In this document: positions 1-7,600 of the stretch, piece by piece
Layout of the letters: every line of letters starts with the position of its first letter
Numbering within the stretch: the first letter of the stretch is position 1
From: CAYUVA01 sp964448115 [NCBI: uncultured bacterium]
Lineage (GTDB): Bacteria; CAYUVA01
DNA length: 9,673 bases
Direction: 5' to 3'
Assembly: GCA_964448115.1 (NCBI GenBank)
Contig: CAYUVA010000067.1
Coordinates: forward strand, 1 to 9,673
Position numbers and translations under genes: made by a program
Notes under the pieces: generated by a model
Told to the model about the DNA's origin: nothing
What the model saw: only the letters and a program-made list of their open reading frames with translations
Database searches by the model: none

Positions 1-683
1 AGAACTGGGAGCGATTGGGTCCCCCAGGCGGCTTCCCCGAATGGCCTTCTGATGTGGTGGTGGACTACCAAAACCCGAATAGGATAGTGGTAACGATGTG
101 CGGCGTGAATGATTGGGGCGGTATGGCTAGAAGCTTTGACGGGGGAAAAACATGGGAATTAAAAAGAACAGGTTGTGCAGAAAAAGTATTAATTAATTAT
201 CACAATCCGAATATTTTATATAGCCATGGCGAAAGTGGGTATATTGCTAAAAGTTACGATTTTGGGTGGAATTGGGAAGAATTTGAGATGTCAAAATATA
301 ATACTAGTGATTCTGCTTTATCTCGAGAAAATATTGTTTTTCAGGCAACATTCGAAGATGGTATTCACCTACGACGTGATGGATATAGACCAATGATATT
401 ATCTTCAGGTTATTTAATTGATAATTATAATTTATCAATATTTACAATTATATATGATAAAGATACAATTTATGACATCAAAGATGTTCAATTATATTAT
501 AAAAATACACCATTAGGAATAAATTTATCTCTGATAAATACAATAAATAATGAAATAGGATTATATTCTATTTCTTTTGAGATAAACGAAGATACTACCA
601 TTAACCTATTATTAGAAATAGGAGGAGAAGATGAAAACATCTACAAGACAAAATTATGGCCTTACCTTTTCGTTGGCGATTAG
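1..683 (+). CDS. Asp-box (BNR) beta-propeller secreted protein, C-terminal part
   Basis: The frame is open from the first bases of the window, so the 5' end is missing; about 226 residues are visible. A TTG at 15 could be read as a start, but the residues before it (NWER) look like the tail of another repeat, so I treat it as internal. Two Asp boxes (S-x-D-x-G-x-x-W) are clear: SFDGGKTW at about residues 44-51 of the fragment and SYDFGWNW at about 84-91. Asp boxes mark beta-propeller blades in sialidases, VPS10-like and photosystem-assembly-like proteins. The last 90 or so residues are rich in alternating hydrophobic and polar residues and end in WPYLFVGD, which looks like a beta-sandwich (Ig-like) C-terminal domain; this is inference. 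The first ~150 bp are GC-rich and the rest strongly AT-rich. The 3' end overlaps the next gene by 53 bp. An enzyme function cannot be assigned. Confidence 0.72.
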   Translation, partial: NWERLGPPGGFPEWPSDVVVDYQNPNRIVVTMCGVNDWGGMARSFDGGKTWELKRTGCAEKVLINYHNPNILYSHGESGYIAKSYDFGWNWEEFEMSKYNTSDSALSRENIVFQATFEDGIHLRRDGYRPMILSSGYLIDNYNLSIFTIIYDKDTIYDIKDVQLYYKNTPLGINLSLINTINNEIGLYSISFEINEDTTINLLLEIGGEDENIYKTKLWPYLFVGD

Positions 684-1074
684 CATCATTACACTTTTGG
701 TCTCGTTGGCGAATATCGATATTATATTTGCTAACACATCAACACCTACTCCCACACCGACATCAACACCTAAATATTATTATATTGAAGCGGGGCAAGA
801 ACCATGTTTTGGATGTGAACCTGACCATCCCTACAATCTCTTTTTCCACAAACACCAGGACGATTATCCCCATACAGATTGTGTTCCCTTTTTCCCGGTT
901 TATCGTAGTGCGTTCAGCTTGCTGTATGTGTGGATGACTCATCCAGAAGGCGGCACAATCAATGGCATCTATTATCCCGATCACGCCCAAGCCAAAGCCT
1001 TCATCACCGAGTCCAAGGCAAAGGGCTTCAACATGTTCCGCATATTTCTCAACATCCCTTGGGGTGCTTCGTAA
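631..1074 (+). CDS. Secreted protein with signal peptide and Thr/Pro linker, probably C-terminally truncated
   Basis: 147 residues. The ATG at 631 is chosen because GGAGG lies 5 bases upstream (621-625) and the protein then begins with a classic export signal: a Lys/Arg N-terminus, a hydrophobic core at about residues 11-33, and a likely cut after IIFA (about 35). A low-complexity linker (TSTPTPTPTSTP) follows at about 37-48, of the kind that joins exported catalytic or binding domains. The rest holds three cysteines (two as CFGC, the third about 22 residues on) and ends in AKGFNMFRIFLNIPWGAS. That tail resembles the early strand of a TIM-barrel glycoside hydrolase ('...KGFNxFRIFL...'), so the protein may be the stump of a much longer enzyme cut by the TAA at 1072. 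That assignment is weak. It overlaps the preceding gene by 53 bp in another frame and may be cotranscribed with it. Confidence 0.6.
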   Translation: MKTSTRQNYGLTFSLAISIITLLVSLANIDIIFANTSTPTPTPTSTPKYYYIEAGQEPCFGCEPDHPYNLFFHKHQDDYPHTDCVPFFPVYRSAFSLLYVWMTHPEGGTINGIYYPDHAQAKAFITESKAKGFNMFRIFLNIPWGAS

Positions 1075-1076
1075 TC

Positions 1077-1223
1077 ATTTATCCAGGCGGTGCTTGTACT
1101 GATAACTAGGCAATCGTTTTCATTCTACCTTGCATATCAGGATATGGTCGCGCATCTGTTGCTCTTCGACAGGGCAATTATTTAACAGGAAGCTTCATTT
1201 TCTACTTGACAACGGTATCATAG
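1077..1223 (+). other. Possible decayed coding remnant
   Basis: Between the two gene blocks, one frame reads IYPGGACTDN, then a TAG, then 38 open codons (including GYGRASVALRQGNYLTG) to a TAG at 1221-1223. No start codon with a Shine-Dalgarno precedes it. The residues look protein-like, so this may be a broken tail of the preceding gene or of an older one, but chance is a fair alternative. Nothing else that codes is visible in 1075-1285. Confidence 0.2.
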
Positions 1224-1271
1224 GGTATAAATTATAGTTAAATAGACAACAGTATCATAGAGTACTAAATT
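1206..1271 (+). promoter_or_regulatory. Putative tandem promoters within the direct repeat
   Basis: Copy 1 offers TTGACA (1206-1211), a 16-base spacer and TAAATT (1228-1233). Copy 2 offers TAGACA (1243-1248), a 17-base spacer and TAAATT (1266-1271). The second would start transcription near 1278, leaving a leader of about 24 bases before the ATG at 1302, which is reasonable. The -10 matches are only 4 of 6 and the region is AT-rich, so this is a candidate only. Confidence 0.33.
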
Positions 1272-1286
1272 ATATATAGTTTAATA
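1208..1286 (+). repeat. Two-copy tandem direct repeat (~37-40 bp)
   Basis: Copy 1 runs from 1208 to 1244 and copy 2 from 1245 to about 1286. Both start GACAAC(G/A)GTATCATAG(G/A)GTA and continue with TAAATTATA and a TATAGTT-type stretch; copy 2 is a few bases longer in its AT-rich tail. The copies abut with no spacer, so this is a tandem duplication and not a CRISPR. It lies directly upstream of the 80-residue gene at 1302. Confidence 0.75.
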
Positions 1287-1301
1287 TGAGCGAGGGATAC
1301 G

Positions 1302-1544
1302 ATGATTTCCTTCAAGACAACAGAGATGAGGCGCTACTTAGGGACATGGTATGTGGCGTGTATTGCGCTGGCGCTGGTATTATTCTTATCGCCTGCTCTT
1401 ATTGCCGAGCAACCAGGCAGCCTGGAAGATGCTTTATCAGCGGTATCTTCCTCTGCGCCGCCATCGCCATCCATTGCCGGGGGTCTTTTGGCCGCTGCGC
1501 AGCAGGCTCCCCCCGCCGAAGCACTTCGGAAGGTAGCCATATAG
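1302..1544 (+). CDS. Small signal-peptide protein, 80 residues, function unknown
   Basis: The ATG at 1302 has a purine-rich GAGCGAGGG stretch just upstream (1286-1296 region) at usable spacing. The protein starts with a basic segment (FKTTEMRRYLGTW) and a hydrophobic core at about residues 17-35 (ACIALALVLFLSPALIA), with a likely signal-peptidase site before EQPG. The mature part, about 45 residues, is rich in Ala, Ser and Pro, with no cysteine, histidine or methionine, so it is not an obvious metal chaperone such as CusF. Its base composition matches the metal operon downstream, not the AT-rich genes upstream. An overlapping ATG at 1286 in another frame gives a 94-residue ORF without an export signal, which I think is a shadow. 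After the TAG at 1542-1544 the same frame remains open to 1787, so the gene may be an amber-truncated form of a protein about twice as long. Confidence 0.48.
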   Translation: MISFKTTEMRRYLGTWYVACIALALVLFLSPALIAEQPGSLEDALSAVSSSAPPSPSIAGGLLAAAQQAPPAEALRKVAI

Positions 1545-1689
1545 ATCGTTTATCCTTCGGTAAAAGTTAGTTATCTTCATCAGGCATCCTGCACTTATTA
1601 TCACTTTGATCCAGCAGGTTCGAATTTAGGTATGAAAATGCCCTCTACTTTGCTGCCGGAGCAAGACTTTAATAAACTCGGAAATAAAT

Positions 1690-1704
1690 CATACCAAAGG
1701 TATG
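1690..1704. promoter_or_regulatory. Inverted repeat CATACC-AAA-GGTATG, possible operator or attenuator
   Basis: A perfect 6+6 bp dyad with a 3-base centre, followed by TTTT (1705-1708), ends 49 bases before the cusC-like start. As DNA it could bind a dimeric regulator. As RNA it would form a short hairpin with a weak U-run. The ATACC...GGTAT halves recall the outer edges of some CsoR-type copper operators, but the GC-rich centre of those sites is absent. Its role is therefore open. Confidence 0.4.
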
Positions 1705-1712
1705 TTTTCATA

Positions 1713-1731
1713 ATAAATCAAAATGATTTAT
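1713..1731. promoter_or_regulatory. Inverted repeat ATAAATCA-AAA-TGATTTAT, possible operator
   Basis: A perfect 8+8 bp dyad with the same AAA centre as the preceding one; the two centres are 25 bases apart. It ends 22 bases before the cusC-like ATG, where binding would readily block transcription or initiation. The AT-rich sequence makes a chance dyad more likely than for a GC-rich one. Confidence 0.35.
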
Positions 1732-1753
1732 GTAATGCACAGAGGCGTTTTAG

Positions 1754-3058
1754 ATGTCTGATAGAAACATCCTGGTTGATTCTCTTATGATAATTACTCT
1801 TTGTATGGTCTTGACGGTCAGTGCGGATCAATCCATTGTTTCACTTGGTTTCCTAATAGACTATGCACTTGAACATAGTCCCCGATTAGAGGCTACCAGG
1901 CAACACTGGATTGCAGCACAAGAGGAAGCATCCATCGTCGGCTCACTTCCAGATCCCAAGGTGAGCACAACCTATTTCGCTCAGGAAGTGGAGACTCGAG
2001 TCGGTCCCCAGCAATTGAAGCTAGGGATCTCGCAGTCATTCCCCTTGTTTGGCAAATTGCGCTACTCTGCCCAGGCTGCGCGCTTTGATGCCAAAGCCGA
2101 GGAGCATCGCTATAGATCGGCAAAATCGATGCTCATCTACTCGATCAAGAGGGATTATTACGAATATTATTATATAGAACAAGCGATACGAATTACCCAA
2201 GAGAATCTGCAATTCCTCGAATACTTGCAAAATGTCGCTGCCAGCAGGTATAGGGTAGGTACAGCATCTCATGCTGATCTTATTCGAGCGCAGATCGAGG
2301 TGGAACGACTGCGCAATGAGCTTATCGACCTTAAGCAGCAAAGGATACCAATAAGGGCAAAAATCATCGCTGAAGCATATCTTTCTGCTGACTATAATCT
2401 TGTCGCTCCCAGCATGATGTCAACTGAGAGACTGGATGTTGAATACGAAGCGCTGCTCGATAAAGTGTTCACCTCCAATCCGCAGATCCTTGCACAACAG
2501 TCCCTCGCCTCCGCTGCTCAAAGTAAAGTCTTACTGGCTAAAAGCCAGTCCTACCCAGATCTGATGGTGGGAGTAGATTATGTCATTACTGGGGAATCGT
2601 GGATGAGCGATGTACAGGATAGCGGCAAAGACCCGATCATGGTCATGGCAGCGGTAAATATACCTGTCTATAAGGGAAAATATAATGCCATGACCCGCCG
2701 GGCAAAGAGCATGAAGATTTCAGCAGATCTGCTCATTCAAGCACTTAAGAATGACCTGGAGGCTGACCTGCAAAGGGCACTCAAGAAATACAACGATGCA
2801 CAGCGCAAGGTCGTTTTATATGGCAATTCGCTTCTGCCCAAGGCAAGGGAGTCACTGGAAGTGATCCAACAGGGATATGCAGCTGGAAATATCGACTATC
2901 TATCGTTGATAGATGCTTATAAAACGCTGCTTAGGCTCAGCTTGACTCATCAGCGTGCCCTGGCGGATCAAGCGATACAAGCTGCCTATATCAAGATGCT
3001 AAGCAGCGAGGATCTCCACAGCTTCGAGCAAGCACAACAAGGGGAGCATAATGAGTAA
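1754..3058 (+). CDS. cusC: TolC/CusC-family outer-membrane channel of a heavy-metal efflux system
   Basis: 434 residues, a normal length for the outer-membrane factor family. The start is supported by AGAGG at 1741-1745, 8 bases upstream, and by an N-terminal hydrophobic signal (about residues 9-24) with a likely cut after TVSA. There is no lipobox cysteine at the cleavage site, so unlike E. coli CusC it is probably not a lipoprotein. The family's internal duplication is visible. The first half carries GSLPDPKVSTTY (63-74), QSFPLFGKLR (94-103) and a long coiled-coil segment with RYRVGTASHADLIRAQIEVERL (165-186). The second half repeats it as QGYAAGNIDYLSLIDAYKTL (373-392). These helices form the periplasmic tunnel that docks on the adaptor, under a trimeric beta-barrel. 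The stop overlaps the next start (ATGAGTAA), so translation is coupled to the adaptor. The metal role comes from that context. Confidence 0.9.
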   Translation: MSDRNILVDSLMIITLCMVLTVSADQSIVSLGFLIDYALEHSPRLEATRQHWIAAQEEASIVGSLPDPKVSTTYFAQEVETRVGPQQLKLGISQSFPLFGKLRYSAQAARFDAKAEEHRYRSAKSMLIYSIKRDYYEYYYIEQAIRITQENLQFLEYLQNVAASRYRVGTASHADLIRAQIEVERLRNELIDLKQQRIPIRAKIIAEAYLSADYNLVAPSMMSTERLDVEYEALLDKVFTSNPQILAQQSLASAAQSKVLLAKSQSYPDLMVGVDYVITGESWMSDVQDSGKDPIMVMAAVNIPVYKGKYNAMTRRAKSMKISADLLIQALKNDLEADLQRALKKYNDAQRKVVLYGNSLLPKARESLEVIQQGYAAGNIDYLSLIDAYKTLLRLSLTHQRALADQAIQAAYIKMLSSEDLHSFEQAQQGEHNE

Positions 3059-4589
3059 GCTATTGACCATGATAAAATCGAATTATCAGGTGGGACTCAT
3101 CATACTGGGAGCCTTTATTATCGGATATTTGAGTGGTATCAGCGGCGAGGGTGATGGAGATAAAGCCATCCCTGATGCGGTTCACTCCGATACGCAACAG
3201 CCAAAGGTCGAGGTTTGGACTTGCTCCATGCATCCCCAGATCCGGCAACCGAATCCAGGCAAGTGTCCCCTGTGCGGGATGGATCTGCTTCTGGTCGAGG
3301 ATGATACATCGGGTAAGGAAAAAGGTGCTCGGCAGTTGACCTTGTCCGCCTGGGCACAGCAGCTCGCTCAGGTGCAAGTGGTGCCGGTGCGCCGTCGCCT
3401 GGTCGATATACAGCTGCGTTTGGTTGGTAAGGTAAAGTACGATGAGACCAGGCTCGGCTATATCACCGCCTGGGTGCCGGGGCGATTGGACAGGCTCTAT
3501 GTAGATTTTACCGGCATGTCGGTGCGCAAGGGAGACCATCTGGTCGAGATCTACAGCCCTCAGCTCATTTCTGCACAAGAGGAGCTGCTCCAGGCGCAGA
3601 AGACCTTGAGCAGCCTTGCCAAGACCAGCCCCAAGACCCTGCTCGATTCTGCACGAAGCAACCTTGATGCAGCCAAAGAAAGGCTGATCCAGTGGGGACT
3701 CACCCCAAGCCAGGTCAATAACATAATTAAAAGCGGTAAACCGAGCGAACATGTAACCATCTATTCACCGATGTCCGGAACCATAATCGATAAAAATGCG
3801 GTGGAGGGTGCTTATGTGCAGGTCGGAACCAAGATCTACACCATAGCAGATCTGAGTCGGGTTTGGGTGCTGCTAGATGCTTACGAGGCGGATATCCAAT
3901 GGCTACGCTATGGACAAGATGTCGAGTTCACCACCGAGTCATATCCAGGCAGGGTATTCAAGGGAAAGATTGCCTTTATTGACCCTGTGTTAGATCCTGT
4001 AACCAGAACAGTTAAAATTCGTGTCAATGCCCCTAACGATCGGGGTTTACTCAAGCCGGAAATGTTCGTCCATGCCATCGTTCATTCTACTATTGCCTCT
4101 GCTGACCAGGTGATCGAGCCAGCGCTGGCCGAGAAGTACCTTTGCCCTATGCATCCCTGGGTGATCAAAGATATTAGAGGGAAATGTGATCTCTGCGGCA
4201 TGGAGCTGGTGAAGCCAGAGACGCTCGGATATGCCTCTTATGATCCCAATAGTATAACGCCACCATTGGTCATCCCCATTACCGCTCCGCTCATCACCGG
4301 TAAGCGCGCCGTGGTCTATGTCCAAGATCCCTCAGAAAAGTGGACTTACCATGGCAGAGAGGTTGTGCTGGGTCCCCGAGCCAAAGATTATTATATCGTT
4401 CATCACGGCTTGAGCGAGGGGGAGCTGGTGGTAGTAAACGGCAACTTCAAGATAGACAGCGCCATGCAGATATTAGCCAAACCGAGCATGATGAATCCGC
4501 AAGGGGGTGCACCACCGCCAGGACACGATAACGGGCAAAAAAAATCAAGTGCTGCCTCAGACCAGGAAATATTTAAACATAATCATTGA
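3051..4589 (+). CDS. cusB: CusB-type periplasmic adaptor with two heavy-metal-binding modules
   Basis: 512 residues, against about 400 for E. coli CusB. Its start overlaps the preceding stop by 8 bp and has GGGGAG (3041-3046) just upstream. One membrane anchor spans about residues 12-31, with no lipobox. A heavy-metal-binding module follows at 56-82 (C58, M60, H61, C72, C75, M77: C-x-M-H-P ... GKCPLCGM). The membrane-fusion core then runs through the lipoyl half 'WVPGRLDRLYVDFTGMSVRKG' region (141-161), a helical hairpin (170-225), the second lipoyl half 'VTIYSPMSGTI' (235-245), the barrel with 'IADLSRVWVLLDAYEADI' (265-282) and the 'DPVTRTVKIRV' region (315-325). A second module is inserted at 363-387 (C365, M367, H368, C379, C382, M384), followed by the membrane-proximal domain (GKRAVVYVQ, 417-425). 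The adaptor should bind Cu(I)/Ag(I) in the periplasm and hand it to the pump while bridging pump and channel. Confidence 0.92.
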   Translation: MSKLLTMIKSNYQVGLIILGAFIIGYLSGISGEGDGDKAIPDAVHSDTQQPKVEVWTCSMHPQIRQPNPGKCPLCGMDLLLVEDDTSGKEKGARQLTLSAWAQQLAQVQVVPVRRRLVDIQLRLVGKVKYDETRLGYITAWVPGRLDRLYVDFTGMSVRKGDHLVEIYSPQLISAQEELLQAQKTLSSLAKTSPKTLLDSARSNLDAAKERLIQWGLTPSQVNNIIKSGKPSEHVTIYSPMSGTIIDKNAVEGAYVQVGTKIYTIADLSRVWVLLDAYEADIQWLRYGQDVEFTTESYPGRVFKGKIAFIDPVLDPVTRTVKIRVNAPNDRGLLKPEMFVHAIVHSTIASADQVIEPALAEKYLCPMHPWVIKDIRGKCDLCGMELVKPETLGYASYDPNSITPPLVIPITAPLITGKRAVVYVQDPSEKWTYHGREVVLGPRAKDYYIVHHGLSEGELVVVNGNFKIDSAMQILAKPSMMNPQGGAPPPGHDNGQKKSSAASDQEIFKHNH

Positions 4590-4613
4590 CCATACCAATA
4601 ATCAAGACTGCTT

Positions 4614-7600
4614 ATGGAGCGAGAAACACCTGAAAATAGCCACCACAAGGACTCACTACTGGATGGCATCATCCACTTCAGCCTGGGAAACAAGCTGCTA
4701 GTATTCGTCTTTGTTGTTCTGATGGTGCTCTGGGGGCTGATGGTGGCTCCATTTGATTGGAAGTTTTCCTGGCTACCCGGAGATCCAGTGCCGGTGGATG
4801 CAATACCGGATATCGGAGAAAACCAACAGATCGTCTTCACCGAGTGGATGGGGCGGTCTCCGCAGGATGTCGAGGACCAGGTTACCTACCCATTGACCAT
4901 CGCCTTGCTTGGCATTCCAGGAGTAAAGACCATTCGCAGCTCCTCCATGTTCGGATTTTCAAGCATCTATGTCATCTTCAAGGAGAGTGTCGATTTCTAC
5001 TGGTCTCGCTCCCGCATCCTTGAGAAGCTAAGCAGCCTGCCGCCGGGTACGCTTCCCCCAGATGCTAAACCGGTTCTGGGACCCGATGCCACTGCGCTGG
5101 GGCAGGTGTTCTGGTACACACTGGAGGGACTAGACAGAAATGGTGTTCCGACCGGAGGCTGGGATCTGCACGAGCTGCGCAGCATACAGGACTGGTATGT
5201 GCGCTATGCGCTTCAATCGGCTGATGGAGTCAGCGAGGTTGCCTCGGTGGGAGGCTTTGTCAAGGAGTACCAGATCGATGTTGACCCGGATGCGATGCGC
5301 GCCTACAAGGTCAGCCTGCATCAAGTCATCGAGGCGGTTAGAAAGTCGAACCTCGATGTGGGGGCTAGAACTATCGAGGTCAATCGTGTTGAGTATGTTG
5401 TGCGCGGGATCGGGTTCATTCAAGCCATCGAAGACTTGGAGAATACTGTGGTTGCAGTAAATGACAATGTCCCGGTCTATCTGTCCAACATAGCTCATAT
5501 CAGCCTAGGTCCAGCCCTTCGCCGTGGTGCTCTGGACAAGGAAGGAGCTGAGGCAGTCGGCGGCGTGGTGGTGGTGCGCTATGGACAAAATCCTCTGGAG
5601 GCGATCAATAATGTAAAAAAGAAAATAAAGGAGATCTCGCCTGCCCTGCCCAGCAAGACGCTCCCTGACGGCACGGTGAGCAAGGTTACCATAGTGCCAT
5701 TTTACGACCGCACTGGACTAATTTACGAGACCCTGGATACCCTCCAAGAAGCGCTCATCCTGGAGATACTTATAACTATAATCGTAGTGCTGGTTATGGT
5801 CAGGCACCTAAAGAGCGCGCTACTCATATCCGGGTTGCTGCCGCTGGCTGTGTTGATGGCGTTTATCGCAATGAAGCTCTTCGGGGTCGATGCCAATATA
5901 GTTGCCCTGTCAGGGATCGCCATAGCCATCGGGACAATGGTCGATATGGGGATCATAGTATCGGAGAATATCCTTAAGCGTTTAAGCGAGGAAAAAGAGA
6001 ATCCAGATACATTCTCCATCGTCTATTCAGCCGCAAGAGAGGTCGGCACAGCGGTGCTCACCGCCATCTCTACCACCGTAATCAGCTTCCTCCCCGTCTT
6101 TACAATGCAGGCAGCCGAGGGAAAGCTGTTTAAACCATTGGCATTCACCAAGACCTTTGCCTTGATCGCCTCTGCCATAGTAGCCTTGACCATCATACCC
6201 CCACTAGCACATTTACTGCTCCCCAAGCGCAAGCCAAGATGGTATCAGCGCCATATACTCCCTGGGGGGCTGCTGATAATCGGGATTATAGTAATGGTAT
6301 CGGTCAAATGGTGGCTAGGAGCGATAATTATAGCTTATGCAGTTTATAGATTGATCGAGCGACTGCTCCCCAAGATAGGCTTGCGTATCGCATCAATCGC
6401 AATCGATGCGACTGCGGTAACTCTGGTCGCCTGGCTGTTGGCTAGCCGTTGGCTTCCGCTGGGGCCACAGAACGGTATCCTGCTTAACTTCATCTTCGTA
6501 GGGATTATCATCGCCATCGTTCTTGTCGGAATGCGGGGATTCATTACTATCTATCCGCAAGCACTGCGCTGGTGCCTGGATCATAAGCTGCTTTTTCTAT
6601 CCATGCCTATGCTTATCCTGTTTCTGGGGTTGTTGATCTGGCTCGGTTTCCCCAAGGTATTCAATTGGCTCCCATCGAGTTGGATTTCAGCGGAGCCGCT
6701 CTCAGTGGTAGCGCATAAGTTCCCCGGTTTGTCCAAGGAGTTCATGCCTCCGCTCGATGAAGGATCATTTCTTTTTATGCCCACAACTATGCCCCATGCA
6801 GCCATAAGCGAAGCGCTCGATATCCTCCAAAAACAGGATATGGCAATAAAGGACATCCCAGAAGTCGATTCGGTGGTCGGTAAGATCGGAAGGGTCGAAT
6901 CGCCGCTCGATCCGGCACCAGTCTCCATGATCGAGACGGTGATAAACTATCTTCCCCAGTTTCTGGCCGATGAACATGGCAATCTACTCACCTTCGAGTT
7001 CGACCCTGATGAGATCGATTATTTCAGGGATGCTTTGGGCAATCCGCTGCCAGCGCCAGATGGAGAGCCTTATTTAGTGCAAGGTAAATTCCTCCGCGAT
7101 AAGCATGGCAAATTGATACCCAAGCGTGGTGGGATGCCGTTTCGTCTTTGGCGACCAATGCTCGATCCAGACCTGAATCCAGGGCGGGAGGCATGGAAGG
7201 GTATCCAGCACCCGGATGATATCTGGCGGGAGATCGTCGATGCTGCCCAGCTTCCAGGCGTAACCTCTGCGCCAAAGCTGCAACCTATAGCCGCCCGGCT
7301 GGTAATGCTGCAAAGCGGGATGAGGGCGCCAATGGGAATCAAGGTCAAGGGAAAAGATCTGGCATCCATCGAAAAAGCCGGGTTTATACTTGAGGAAAAG
7401 CTCAAGGAAGTTCCTGCCATAGATGCTGACACAGTGATAGCTGATCGTATCGTGGGCAAGCCCTACCTTGAGATACATATAGATCGCCGAGCCATTGCGC
7501 GCTATGGCATCAAGCTCAGCTCGGTCCAAGAGGTGATAGAGACAGCTATCGGTGGCAAGACAATAACGACAACCGTGGAGGGACGCGAGCGCTACACGGT

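Larger units (their letters stand above)
1545..1790 (+). other. Open in-frame extension after the amber stop of the 80-residue gene
   Basis: From 1545 the frame of the small gene continues for 81 sense codons to a TGA at 1788-1790, running 37 bases into the cusC-like gene in a different frame. The reading includes YHFDPAGSNLGMKMP and NKLGNKSYQRYVFIINQND, which look protein-like. An internal ATG (1632) has no convincing Shine-Dalgarno. It may be the decayed C-terminal half of the small gene, or a chance open frame. Confidence 0.25.

Noticed and set aside
1208-1286. CRISPR array
   Set aside because: There are only two copies, directly adjacent with no spacers, and no cas genes.
1549-1564. Hairpin TTTATC-CTTC-GGTAAA as terminator of the small gene
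   Set aside because: The six-pair stem is AT-rich with one G-T pair and no U-run follows, so it is too weak to call.
1286-1570. 94-residue open frame overlapping the 80-residue gene
   Set aside because: It has no export signal or recognisable domain and its composition (many Cys and Arg from shifted Ala/Pro codons) looks like an out-of-frame reading; the 1302 frame has a clear signal peptide.
1705-1736. MerR/CueR-type promoter (TTTTCA, 20-base spacer with dyad, TGTAAT)
   Set aside because: The spacing fits, but transcription would begin near 1743, on top of the Shine-Dalgarno for the ATG at 1754, and the dyad does not resemble CueR half-sites.
3060-3752. 230-codon open frame on the minus strand inside cusB
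   Set aside because: It is fully antisense to a confident gene, has no Shine-Dalgarno or recognisable motif, and is typical of antisense reading of codon-biased DNA. Similar minus-strand frames within cusA were dropped for the same reason.
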